DNA of 64,000 bases from Stereocaulon alpinum (taxonomy: Eukaryota; Ascomycota; Lecanoromycetes; Lecanorales; Stereocaulaceae). A program made the translations under genes and the position numbers. Of the stretch, positions 10,712 to 21,252 are shown piece by piece. The notes beneath the pieces were generated by a model, which saw only the letters and a list, made by a program, of their open reading frames with translations, did no database searches and had not been told where the DNA came from. The stretch is taken from NCBI GenBank assembly GCA_018257865.1, contig JAEUBA010000021.1:248001-312000 (forward strand). Reading direction: 5' to 3'. Position 1 is the first letter of the stretch; every line of letters begins with the position of its first letter.

Positions 10712-13700
10712 AATTGCAGTGTGAAGAGGAATGGATAGACAACTAGGATCCGAGGCTTCTGTTGTTCTAAGGTGGCTGAATGTGATTCCAGACCTATGGA
10801 GAATAAGAAATGGAGACCAAGCTTCTTTACTTCGAAGCCTGAGACTCCAGTGCTGAAGCTTGATGCTAATGACGTATTCGTTCCTCTCCCGGAAGCCAAA
10901 ATTCCACTCGCAACCTGCGGCATAAATAACCCGCTCCGACCTTATGACAACATCTCACAGGTTGTACCTATGGCCGAAAGTCATCATCTAAATCATAGCT
11001 CCAAATTTGAAAAGTAATATGCACAATCTCTCACCGTGGCAGACCTTGCAATCTTGTACTCGCCTTGGCTCAAGTGGAACTGGTCTTAGCTTCATCATTC
11101 TTCGTTTTGCAAGCACGGTCATTACTCTCCAGCACTTCGAAGAGGTGCCAGTCTTTTCTTGGATAAGGGCTTGCTCTGGTCTGCGCCTCCTACCAGAACC
11201 CTTGGTCCTTGACGCTCAGGATGGAGGATGATACTGACAAGACTATATAGTACTTGATCTTTCAACTTTTGGTTGTTCACCTAGTAATAGCTGGTTTTCT
11301 GTGGGAGTAAGTACAGTTGCAGAACTCAGAGTGGGTACTATTCTAGTGTATTGACTTTAATATATTGTTCTTTGGTTATGGTGGCTAGGGCAGTGTCGTG
11401 GTGGCGGTAGTGGTTCATTCTCGTGGCTGGTTTGACACCTTTATACCCTCAGCCTGGGGCTGGTGGGTCGTTTGTTCTTGTGTTCTCACCGCGCTCGGCC
11501 TAGGACATTATGGGTGATAGGCTGTGAAAATATAGGGTAGAACACTTGCTTGTTAGATGCTGAGTGCTAACTACGCTGACCCGACAGGGGCTTAGCTGGG
11601 GGTAAGATTGGCAAGTCTGAGGTACTGAGGCAACTTTCAACACATGCTCTTAGGGTTTCTGGGGCAGACTGGTTCATGATCGCCAAACGCTCAGCCTTTG
11701 ACGGGTTTATGGGTGGCATGTTCGTTTAGTGGCTGGGTCATATTCCAATATGTCCGACTTTTGGGGTGGTGATGCTCTACGTTCCCACATGACTCGGGTG
11801 TTGTTGGTCAGTAGTGATTGGAGCGGTCAATGTACAGCAGGCTGGCCTGTTTGGCTAGGTGTATTTGGAGTATCTCGGTCATGGAGGATGCCTCATACGG
11901 TATTCCGATGTCGCGTGCCAGTTCCGCAATGAAGGAAGGTGGGACGGGAAACTACCTCATTGGTGTTGGCCGATCGTGTCCAGGTTCGCATCTGAGGTGC
12001 ATGAGAGTGGTAAATTGCCAGTACTCAAGGCAGCCCTACGGATTTGCTTCCATCCTGTGGTATGAGTATGCGGCATACTCTCCGAAGAAGTGGGAGTTTC
12101 TGGTGCCTAAGGCATCCCTTCGTTGTCTTCTTTCGGACGTAGCACTCCGGTCCTGGAGTCTCCTCTCCTGGTCGCTCCAATCGGTCCTAGTGATGGCCGA
12201 GTCAAAGCGTGTCTTTGAGTCCCCAAACCAATTCTGTCTCATACTGAGTCCCATTTTGTAACAGACCCTTCCGATTCCGTCCATCTCCGTCGTCCATAAA
12301 CTTATTGCTCACTAGATCATTGCAGTAGTAGCATTAATATTCCCGATGATGTCGTAGAGTCGAGGTAAGATCCCGTACGCAACCTGCCTTTGTTGGAGAA
12401 TTTCCTATGACCAATTCAAGGCCTGCAGTGCATGCTCCCCTTTCTGGCCGCAGATGACGGGGCAATGCACTCCACCCCGGTTCGGCCGCGGATAAGTTGC
12501 CGACACGTTGCATGTTGCACTCCCATTCGAAACTTCCGCATTCGAATCATAAGGGAAATGTTCGCTCTATCGCCATCAAGAACACCCGGTCGGCCACCAG
12601 GCTGACCGTAGAGTGGTATCTACAAACAGGCTTAACGGGTGATGTGGTGTTGCTGATACATGATTGACCAATAAGTTCGAATGTCAGACGAGGGTACAAA
12701 ATGTGGATGATTAATCGTATGTGGGGTTGACGAAGCATGAAGAGAAAATAAAGAGACAATGTCGGGCTACACCCCAGAACATAGGATATCTCCATCCGCA
12801 GACTGCCATCCCGTTCTCATTTGCGTAATTTGAAAATATAGTATTCGAGGCTAATTCCTTCAACCTAAGAACCGGATTCATGATCATCTGCCTTTGAATT
12901 CATCAGCAAGACGAACTCGCTAAGAGAGGCAGATACATGGTATACTGGAATACACTATACCTAGGAGCAATTGAGTCCCAGCTTCAGATAGAAGACTATG
13001 AAGAGTGTGTTGTTACTTCTCAGCCCATTTCGATTTAACATCTTTGCAGTGTGGAAGGAAGTCAACTGGCAGATGGGTCATTGGTGACGTACCTACAGCC
13101 AAGAGAAGAGGAATGCTAGAAGATCTCTGAAGATCTTCTACATCTGTTCGAATCATTTCAATGAGATAGTCATGAGTTGCTCAATGCACGCTCTGAATCC
13201 GCCCACATTCGCTAGTCGATAGGAAGACTACTCTAAGGGGTCCGCTCAGAATTATGCTTCTTACTTCGAAGCAATCGAGTGCTTTCTGTTTCTCAGCTGA
13301 CTGAACATTTACTTCGCTACAGTTGCTTAATCTCAATTAATAGCGTTTGTGTTGTCATACATCCAGATGGAAGGAGCAGATCAACGGACGACGTTCTTTC
13401 CAGTTGACACAGCTTGCAAATCGCAACTTCTCATGTCTGATCTGCGAATACAGGCAGTGAGCACGTCACATCACTTTCTCACTTTCTCATATTTTCCAAG
13501 CGTACGCGAAATACACAATACCCCAACATCCTTCTATATTTCTGTTCAGAGGCTCATTTTTACTTTGCTATTGCACGAATTGAAATACCAGAACGCGCTG
13601 CATACCTCGGCCTGTGGAAAATAGTGCCTCTCAATCCTCTACCCAGCGACTTCCACTCATCGTGCAACAAGAGTATCGCAGTCCACAATGGCAATCAAAA

Positions 13701-13986
13701 CTTGGAAGCCCCTCATCAGTGTGTTTTACAGTGATATCGGGCAAGATGATGTAAGCCCACTGATCGCTCGCGATTCGACCAGACAATTGACTGTATGTGC
13801 AGCATGTGGGCAAAACAAAAAGAGCGACCATCAAAGCACGAGTGGAACGTCTCCAAAAATCTTTGGGATAGTAGGGTTTCTCGGTTCCAGGAAGCCAAAA
13901 GCAGGAGTGAGGTCGTACGTGGAGAACCAGCGAGGGAATCTAAAGCCCAGAAAGGAGGAACGTTTGACGTTGATGCTTCTTTATTG
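10712..13986. other. 3.3 kb gene-poor region
   Basis: No convincing gene. The + strand between about 11250 and 12280 is unusually G/T-rich. One open frame of 147 codons (11818-12261, +) and an overlapping 82-codon minus frame have no recognisable domain. A minus-strand stretch of roughly 40 codons near 11810-11942 (containing FIAELARDIGIPYEASS) reads like a protein fragment but starts after a stop and ends at a stop, so it could be a decayed exon. I cannot name any transposon in this interval. Confidence 0.45.
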
Positions 13987-15102
13987 CTAGCCTGTAATCT
14001 CCAACCCAGGCATACTTTCTATACCACCATCAACATCTGCCCAAAACTCATCGAAATCAACACCCTTCTCCGCAAATTCCTCCCTAATTTTCAGCACAGC
14101 CTTCTTCTGCTTCTCCACTGTGAACCCTCCCGGCTGACTCGTCTCACTTTGCACAACCTCAATCCACCGAAAGAACAGATTCTCCTTCCCCATCTTCGTC
14201 AACTTATCCTTGACAAATTGCAACTTCTTCGTCCCCTCATTCCCCTCCCCATCTCCACCTCCCTCACCATGCTCCCTCCACACGTCCCAACTCAACCACC
14301 CAAACCTCTCCGAAAAAACCAACACCCGAGTCCTAAACTCCTCAATCTCCACCTCCCCCTCATCAACAAGCCTATGCGCCCTTACCATCCCCCCAAAAAA
14401 CAAATCCCAACTCTTATCCATCATCAAATAACTCGTTTTCCCCCTAACCCACTCCCTCCTCACCGCAGGCTCCACCCTCTCCCTCCAAACCAAACCCTCC
14501 CTCCCCTCCTCCAAAAACCCCTCCCGAACCCCACCCTCCCCCAAAACCTCCCGATCCCACCTCCTACTCCGCCTCACCACAACCTCCACATCCCTCCACC
14601 CAACCCCCCACCTCCACCCCACCGGCCCCTGCTCCCCCCCCAACCCCCAAAAGAACCCCCAAGGCCACAACCCCACGAACCTCACCAACAAAAAATCCCC
14701 CAGAAACATCAGCGCTCTTTCCCCGCCTATCCCGAGCTTCGTATACGCATCCACGCCCTTGACTTGGAGCGACATGCGTGTTTCGTAGCCGAGGGCGGCG
14801 AGGAAGATGGAGGTGTAGGTTGGGAGGGCGTGCAGGAGGCGGTAGGCGAGGAGGAGGGCGAGGGTTAGGTTTAGGAGGAGGGGGATTAGGTAGATGCGGC
14901 GTTTGTGGGGGATGGGGTGCGTGTCGTGGGATGTGATGTAGATGTGGGAGGGGGAGAGGGTGGAGAGGAAGGGGGTTAGGGTTGGGGGGGCGGGGGTGAA
15001 GGGTGGGGGGATAGGGGGTGAGGAGCTGTTGGGCGTCGTGGTGGTGGTGGTGGTTGGATTGGGAGGGGTGGATTTGGGATTTAGGCGGCGTTTTGGGGGC
15101 AT
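13987..15102 (-). CDS. Conserved fungal membrane protein, function unknown
   Basis: Single-exon frame of 371 residues from the ATG at 15102. Residues 1-45 are a Pro/Thr-rich disordered head (MPPKRRLNPKSTPPNP onward). A first membrane segment lies near residues 68-95 (YLIPLLLNLTLALLLAYRLL) and a second near 130-155 (FLGDFLLVRFVGLWPWGFFW). The rest is soluble, with many Trp, Arg and Glu, and ends in a helical segment FRWIEVVQSETSQPGGFTVE. The codons are strongly biased to G-ending or C-ending triplets, so the + strand is conspicuously C-rich. I do not recognise the family; length, ATG context and lack of stops support a true gene. It is divergent from the next gene, 302 bp away. Confidence 0.75.
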   Translation of the reverse strand: MPPKRRLNPKSTPPNPTTTTTTTPNSSSPPIPPPFTPAPPTLTPFLSTLSPSHIYITSHDTHPIPHKRRIYLIPLLLNLTLALLLAYRLLHALPTYTSIFLAALGYETRMSLQVKGVDAYTKLGIGGERALMFLGDFLLVRFVGLWPWGFFWGLGGEQGPVGWRWGVGWRDVEVVVRRSRRWDREVLGEGGVREGFLEEGREGLVWRERVEPAVRREWVRGKTSYLMMDKSWDLFFGGMVRAHRLVDEGEVEIEEFRTRVLVFSERFGWLSWDVWREHGEGGGDGEGNEGTKKLQFVKDKLTKMGKENLFFRWIEVVQSETSQPGGFTVEKQKKAVLKIREEFAEKGVDFDEFWADVDGGIESMPGLEITG

Positions 15103-15404
15103 TGTAAGGACTGTCCGAAGGATTGGGAATGTTGCTTAGAGCGCGAATGGTAGGGTGTCGGAGGAGGGTCCGTGAGTGGAATAGGATGTTTGATGATCTG
15201 CACAAGGTTGAAGCCAACCCAGGCGTAGCCTTGCCGGCGCTACTGCAAGGTGCTCTTAGTACCTATGTCAGGGCTACGTCACGATATTGACATTCTTTTC
15301 TGTTACACTCGACATTATGGACTGTCATTTACATCCAGTCTTATGTGTTGTGCAGTCTAAAGCACTGTACTTCAGAGTTGGCCCTAGAGTCCGACTCCAA
15401 CAAC
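15103..15404. promoter_or_regulatory. Shared divergent promoter region
   Basis: A 302 bp interval between two divergently transcribed membrane-protein genes must hold both promoters. No defined element is evident. Confidence 0.4.
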
Positions 15405-16493
15405 ATGTCTTCAACCGTGCAAGATACTCCCATCTACAACCTCAGCGGTGCACTTATCTTCACAGCCTACGTAGCATCAGCTCTATTCCTAGTAGCCTTC
15501 ATCCATCAAAGCATCTTAAGAGCATACGATGCTACTCCGAAAAAGAAGGATGATAAACTACATAGAAACCTTCAGATCTTCTCTGCATTATCAGTCCTGA
15601 GTTTCTCAACTCTTTCATACCACATGCTAGCTTATCTCATTGTATCATATCGCTCATGGGCTACCCAGCACGGATACGAGCTACCACAGAGACTCTTCGG
15701 CGGAAAGGGCGTCCTGAACTGTGGAGCAGAATGTAGAGGCTTGTACGTCTGGTCGTGGCTCACAAGCTCGACTCTCTTCCAAGATTTCGCGAATGAAATC
15801 TGCGCTACGCATGCTCGGTTCTGCTGGACACAGCAGGCCTTACTAGCAACGATGGCATGGAGCGTGTTTATGAGTATAGAAGGTATGTCCACCCACCCAT
15901 CTGCCTTCCCAATCGCAACATCCTTTGACACATACTCCCCAGGTCGAAGACGCAAAATCCCCCATCTATGGGCCTACGCATTCATCAGCCAGATCCTACC
16001 CGTCTCCTTCGCCGCAAACCTCTTCTTCCTAGCTATGCTTCTAACGCCAGTAGCGAATCCTAACAATACCATACGAACAACAAACACCCCATTGCAAATT
16101 GTGATCTTAGCAGCATACCACGCCTTCGTAGCCCTCTTACCCCGCGTCGCCGGCACGCAGGCATTCATCGGCATAGTCATCACGATGCGGCTCCTGCTGT
16201 TTTGCCCGGTCTTCCTTCCCGCGATCCTGCCGCGCGATTTGGGGAGTAGAGTCCTCAGAGTGCGGGATGCGTATCGGGTGCATGAGGGGGTGACGATATT
16301 CGTTGCTGGCGCTTGGATGGTGTTGACGATTGTTGAGACGAGTGTGGCTTTTATGGATGGAGGGGTTTGGTTTCTTAGATTTCCTGCAGTGATTGATGAT
16401 AGCTATGCTGTCAAAGCTCTTGCTTATGATTTTGTTGTTGGTGTGGGGAGTGCTTTGGCCTGGATTGGTATGATAGGCAAAGATCTCGTATGA
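15405..16493 (+). CDS. Multi-pass membrane protein, function unknown
   Basis: Two exons (15405-15882, 15943-16493) encode 342 residues with roughly eight hydrophobic segments, starting MSSTVQDTPIYNLSGALIF. The segments include ALIFTAYVASALFLVAFIH, IPHLWAYAFISQILPVSFAA, LQIVILAAYHAFVALL and KALAYDFVVGVGSALAWIG. There is a Cys-containing loop (GVLNCGAECRGLYVWSW) between the second and third. The family is one of the uncharacterised polytopic proteins found in filamentous ascomycetes; no transporter motif is visible. The 60-nt intron is a multiple of three and free of stops, so a retained form would add 20 residues; GTATGT and CCCAG borders support splicing, which gives SIEGRRRKIPHLW. Confidence 0.78.
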   Translation: MSSTVQDTPIYNLSGALIFTAYVASALFLVAFIHQSILRAYDATPKKKDDKLHRNLQIFSALSVLSFSTLSYHMLAYLIVSYRSWATQHGYELPQRLFGGKGVLNCGAECRGLYVWSWLTSSTLFQDFANEICATHARFCWTQQALLATMAWSVFMSIEGMSTHPSAFPIATSFDTYSPGRRRKIPHLWAYAFISQILPVSFAANLFFLAMLLTPVANPNNTIRTTNTPLQIVILAAYHAFVALLPRVAGTQAFIGIVITMRLLLFCPVFLPAILPRDLGSRVLRVRDAYRVHEGVTIFVAGAWMVLTIVETSVAFMDGGVWFLRFPAVIDDSYAVKALAYDFVVGVGSALAWIGMIGKDLV

Positions 16494-16993
16494 GGTAGAT
16501 CTTGACCCTCGAAATCCTGCTCTCCGGTATGATGGGACCATATAATGGTGTATCAGGGTATTGAGCACCTATGCTTTCGCCTAGCTCTGCAGAGCGATTT
16601 ATGCCTCAGGCTGCCAGATCTATGTATCGCGTCTTTAGGCTGGGAGCGGGCAGCACGTCAGCTACCTTGGAAAAGGAGCACTCGGTCCCCGAATAGACGA
16701 CGACCTGGGCGGAACGAGAAGTTCATTCGAGAAACCTTGATGGCATTGGAGATGTCACATTGCAGAAGGGGAGACGTCACATGATGAGAAAGATGTTTTG
16801 ACAGATGCGATGCAGTCAACGACCTGAATGTCTAAGACAAGAACTCCGAAAATGCGTTACCAGCAAACCGCCCGTCGCTATGCAATACGCCCCTCCGTTG
16901 CTATGCAATCCAAATCCTCCGTCGCTATGCAGAAAAGCAAATATTAATTATATAGTGGGCCCAATGGATCAACCATCATGCTGGTGCGCGTTC
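16494..16993. other. Convergent 3' spacer
   Basis: No gene seen. The interval lies between two converging 3' ends. Near 16870-16935 the phrase CCGTCGCTATGCA-like recurs three times about 30 bp apart (an imperfect direct repeat). Confidence 0.5.
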
Positions 16994-18634
16994 TCAGGAC
17001 GCGGTCCTCGTCCTCACCGACGGGTTCTCCTTCTTCCTATTATACTTGTCTTCAGGCATGGCCCAGCCGCGCCTCGTCTTCGCGTTCCTCATCTCACTCA
17101 CACCCACACGCTGCATCCATGGGTCTCTCCCTTCTGGCAAGACCTTGCTCCTGCTCATGGCTTGCGGCGGCAGGGTATCGACTTTCCAATGGCACTGTCC
17201 GAGCAATGCCTCGTCTCCAGTCATCATATGTAAATACCAAAGCGCAAGCCCGGCGGTCAAGCCCGTTTGGGTTTTCAGCGCGATCGGGTCGCAGACTTCT
17301 ACCAGACCAAAGTATGGGGTACCCTCTTCAGTTCCCATGCGTACGCACACAAGTTCGATCTCGGTGATGATGTAGCCATAACGGGTATCGTGCTCGCGCA
17401 TCAGCCGCTGAATGTGTGCAAGGCCGGACAGATATTGGCACTGAAGATTCCCTTTCTCGTGGCGCATGCCCGTGTTCCAGACGTTGTAGCCCTTCACGAG
17501 ACCAACGAGACGGCCTTTACCGCTAAGATTCTGGGTGACATCGTTGGCATAGGCTGAGATAAAGTATGGACCATTCTCCGCAGAGTGCTCACGCTGCATA
17601 GTGATATGGCGGGTATGGCCTTGGCAGGTCTTGATCGCGGCGTTGATCTTTGCAGCGTAGAATCTGTTGATGATGTCTTGCAAGGCGACCTCGCTGGACG
17701 GTTCGAGGGCAGCGTAACTAATTGGGGGGTTGGGAAGAGCCACTGCTTCGACAGGAACTTGGAGGAGGCCAGACGGTTCGTCGTCTTCAGTGAAAAGACT
17801 GTAGCAGAAGCCCGGTATGGCCTTGATGGTTGCGAGATTGAAATCATCCCATGATCGAAGATTGCGGATGTCCCACCAGCAGTGAGCGTGGACGCCAACG
17901 CCGGTCAAGAATTTATTTAATGGGCGTACCGCTGGGTTTGGTCCTGTTAGATATTTCATGATTGTGGTTGTTGGACCAAATGAGCAGCAGAGCTCGGGAG
18001 TAAGCTCGCGGTACGTAGCTGGCGCTGCAATAGGCAGATCCGCAACAAAGTCCTCCAGTCCCTCGAAGAGTGCAGGTTGATACCGAGGCTGTCGTGTAGT
18101 GTATACGGGCATGGTTCGATATGTTGGATTGCCATAGCGGCGTAGGGATGCAGGGTCAGCAGCCGGTGTAGAGGTCGACCTGCTGTGACCTAATCGCATG
18201 GAGGAGGAAGAGGAAGAGAACGTGTAGGGCGAGTTCAAAGCGGAAGTATTTGCCCATGAATCCACAGTTGAGGTCGCAGAGATTGGAGTTAGGATGCTTG
18301 AGCATTCAGGGGGGCTGGTGGTGCTGCGCTGGAAGCCAGGTCTAGAGGCAGGTCGTGCGTGTTCCGGAGGATTGCAGTTGCTTGACAAAGCTCTGCGGTG
18401 GGTCTTTGGCCTGACCTCTGGCTCCAAGCCTTGATCTCGAGTGCGAATCTTGGGAAGTAGAGTGGGCCCATTCTGATGTCGGATGGGAGATGGAGTGGTA
18501 GCATGGGTGGAGGTTGACTCGGGCGAAGACCAGAGTGAGGAGCCAGACGTGTTGCGGCTGTGGGTATTGGAAGGAGACGGATAGTCAGTGTATTCGGGTG
18601 TAGCAGGACGATATCGGTATGGTTCGAGAGACAT
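16994..18634 (-). CDS. Conserved fungal protein, function unknown
   Basis: Single-exon frame of 546 residues from the ATG at 18634. Residues 1-185 are disordered and Ser/Thr/Pro-rich (for example RRALSSNCNPPEHARPASRP and a run of seven Ser). Residues about 190-520 form a well-ordered domain with landmarks FEGLEDFVADLPIA, LNKFLTGVGVHAHCWWDIRN, RSWDDFNLATIKAIPGFCYS and TAGLALWYLHMMTGDEALL. There is no signal peptide or membrane segment. I recognise the general shape of a conserved filamentous-fungal hypothetical protein but not a biochemical activity. The C-terminus is basic (KTRRGWAMPEDKYNRKKEN), compatible with nuclear localisation. Confidence 0.8.
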   Translation of the reverse strand: MSLEPYRYRPATPEYTDYPSPSNTHSRNTSGSSLWSSPESTSTHATTPSPIRHQNGPTLLPKIRTRDQGLEPEVRPKTHRRALSSNCNPPEHARPASRPGFQRSTTSPPECSSILTPISATSTVDSWANTSALNSPYTFSSSSSSMRLGHSRSTSTPAADPASLRRYGNPTYRTMPVYTTRQPRYQPALFEGLEDFVADLPIAAPATYRELTPELCCSFGPTTTIMKYLTGPNPAVRPLNKFLTGVGVHAHCWWDIRNLRSWDDFNLATIKAIPGFCYSLFTEDDEPSGLLQVPVEAVALPNPPISYAALEPSSEVALQDIINRFYAAKINAAIKTCQGHTRHITMQREHSAENGPYFISAYANDVTQNLSGKGRLVGLVKGYNVWNTGMRHEKGNLQCQYLSGLAHIQRLMREHDTRYGYIITEIELVCVRMGTEEGTPYFGLVEVCDPIALKTQTGLTAGLALWYLHMMTGDEALLGQCHWKVDTLPPQAMSRSKVLPEGRDPWMQRVGVSEMRNAKTRRGWAMPEDKYNRKKENPSVRTRTAS

Positions 18635-21252
18635 GGCTGCCGGACTATCATGATGTTGTTAGCGGGAAGCGCCCAGTCCTATCCAACAGGAGCATAGTAC
18701 TCACGCGATGCGTTGTATTAGTCGGTAGGTCTTGGGCTGTGAAGTCGTGAGTGATATGGAGGAGACCGGCTCCTGTGTCTAGTCTATAGTGGACGAGTAG
18801 GAAAGACTAAGGAAAATACAAAAGAGATTCGTTGAGAGAGAGTCGCAAGGCGTCTCGTCAGAGGCTTCGAGAGTGAGGACGAGAAAGGAATCGAGAGGAC
18901 GTGAGCGTGATACTTATCGTCGTACAAACGCCCTCCATGGCACCATCAGATATGAAACATAGCAGGAAGAACCACTAGCCAGCCTCTTCATGATACAATC
19001 CTGAGACAAGCATATAGTGGGATCGAGGCAGCTAGTAGGACAGGATCCAGACCATTGAAACAAAGATAGGGTGCAGGACCGTCAGATATCGCGCGTCAAC
19101 ACACGGAGCCAGACCATCTGCTTTGGTCTTGGTGCAATTTAAGAGGCTCCGCGACTCGCGACAATGTCGTGCAGGAATGTCACGAGATGCAGAGGCTTGA
19201 TCCGTCTTGACGATAGGTTCAGAGTAGCTCGGCATGAGGCTCAAAGATCGTGAGATCGCCATTGTGAGGACGTATGCACCCTCCCAGAGCCTCATAGAGG
19301 TTTGAGTAACCAAGCGCCAGCCAAATTTAGAGGCATACATAAATTTGGAGCAGGTCTCTTGAACGGTCGTTGAGGCCACCAGTCGTGTGAGGTTGGCGCC
19401 AATTTCGTGCAAGATGGCTGGACGTTGAAAACATTCGGCGCGTACCGAAAATGGAGGCACAGCTACGACGTGTTGATTGGTCAAACGTTCCGAGGCGCTA
19501 ACACCGATAGAGAGTATCATAAATGAAGAGTCATACACTTCTTGCTCACATGATTGGTCCATTGATTTTAAACAGTGCATAAACTTTTGCTGCATTACCT
19601 ATTATGAAACGATCTCCAGGATGTGTTCCAGAGTATGTGGTTTCACAAAGATATGCAACTTCCACAAGTCAGCGTTACTGCTTGTCTTCAAACCATCATG
19701 CGATATTGCAGGCAATAACATCATAGACTTTCCTGAGGGCGATGCGCCCTGATACATGGTCATGGGGCCTTGTCGGCGGTTCTTCAAGAAAGCAATCTCC
19801 TTCTCAGTGTCTTTTCCAGGATCTTTTACGTCGGCTCTATTTATAGCTTCATGTTATGGGCTTCCATCTCTTCGCAAGGGATCCCATCCGCAATTTCATA
19901 AGCCCAAAGCTTGCTACTTTGGAATATTGAAGAGTGGGTTGTGAAATTGCCGAATCCTGGCTCCCATCTGCGTCGTCCCAAGCGCGAAGCTTCTCGCTGC
20001 AGAGTATTGAAGAGAAGGATCGGGAATAAGGGAATCCTGGCTGGCTTGTTACCGCCAGCTCAAGTTTCGGCATGGACAAATTATGCACCCTCACGAACCC
20101 CTAGTCATTGAGTTGATAGTAATGCTTCCGATGTAAGTGCTACCCAATCTAGCAAGACGAGTGATTCTGTGGCCTAAAGTTTGAGCATCAATCGTGAAGT
20201 CGCTGTGCATGAAAGCTTGTCTGGGATGAGTATCCTTTACAGGTGAAGAGTTTAGTTGGCGACGTTCCTTCGAGGATTCGTTGGGTTATACTTATTCAAT
20301 CTGCTACAACCAAATACATGCCAAGACGGGTCCTTGTATCATGATCGCAACGGATCTCAAGAACCCAAATACCATGCTATTAAAGGATCCACCGCTGCAC
20401 ACAATTGTAGCTCCATTCGCGGTGAATTTGATCAGAGTGAGCTCTGACTGCGTCCAGCAACTACGTTGTCTCCACCCGTTGTCAGATCCAGCCTTCGACG
20501 TATTCCTGATAATGTGAAGCTACACTGACTACAAAAGCCACGTTATCCATCAAGGCCTTTCCTCAGAGAACCGGCGGCCAGTATGTAAGCGAGTCAATCA
20601 TGATTTGTGTAGACTCATCCTTGTAGATGCCCTACTTGCGCTTCTTCTGATGACTATGACTCCTGTAGTCAACCAGTCAGTCTTACCAGCTTTGAGGAGG
20701 CCTACGCTGGATCAGGTTCTCTAAGTCAAGGTGCTGGTAATTATAGGTACAGAATTTGGTCTCCTCTCTGATGAGACGTGGTACGCCATGTCGTCCAGAG
20801 AGATGGGTCAAAACCGAACATCCTTTTATCATCCTCTTGAGGTATTTTTTTTGAACTACTATGTGAGTGTATCGCCATTGCATCCAGTTCAGACAGTAGC
20901 TGAAGAGGGCAATATAGTAAGAATGGAGACCCCAGCCTTCAGACTGTCTTCTAGCGACGGCAGTAACTAGAAACTCCACTCCCCGTCACCAATCATTACT
21001 TCCATTGATCACTTGATCAAAGAACCTCCAAAGCTTCACTATCTACAAGCCATCCCAGGCACATATGTCCATTGAGTCGAATAAATATTTCATCGAACAG
21101 GGATCGCAAGATGTGACGGGTCGAGACTCGATTGCCATGACTGAGCAAAGCGCTCCCCATGTCTCAAATCGACGCCCTACCAGCAGCCAAGCTCTCTAAA
21201 GCGCTTCGGAAGTCGCGACTTTTGGCTGAGTGGGCTACTGGTTCTTCAAAAT
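18635..21252. other. 2.6 kb gene-poor region
   Basis: Only short frames occur here apart from the 187-codon minus frame listed separately. Region 18820-18910 upstream of the preceding gene is rich in GAGAG-type purine runs and probably belongs to its promoter or 5' UTR. I see no transposon signature. Confidence 0.5.
19032..19595 (-). CDS. Orphan open frame, doubtful
   Basis: An ATG-started frame of 187 codons without introns. The product has no domain that I recognise, no signal peptide and seven scattered Cys. It overlaps only shorter frames on the other strand. It may be a lineage-specific gene or a chance frame; length is the only support. Confidence 0.2.
   Translation of the reverse strand: MQQKFMHCLKSMDQSCEQEVYDSSFMILSIGVSASERLTNQHVVAVPPFSVRAECFQRPAILHEIGANLTRLVASTTVQETCSKFMYASKFGWRLVTQTSMRLWEGAYVLTMAISRSLSLMPSYSEPIVKTDQASASRDIPARHCRESRSLLNCTKTKADGLAPCVDARYLTVLHPIFVSMVWILSY

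Noticed and set aside
11270..11310. Mitochondrial LSU rRNA fragment (AATAGCTGGTTTTCTG resembles a conserved rRNA word)
   Set aside because: Only about 15 bases match and no other conserved rRNA blocks are seen around it.
14564..15217. 217-codon His/Pro-rich minus frame
   Set aside because: Shadow of the 371-residue membrane protein in another frame; the low-complexity wording comes from the C-rich strand.
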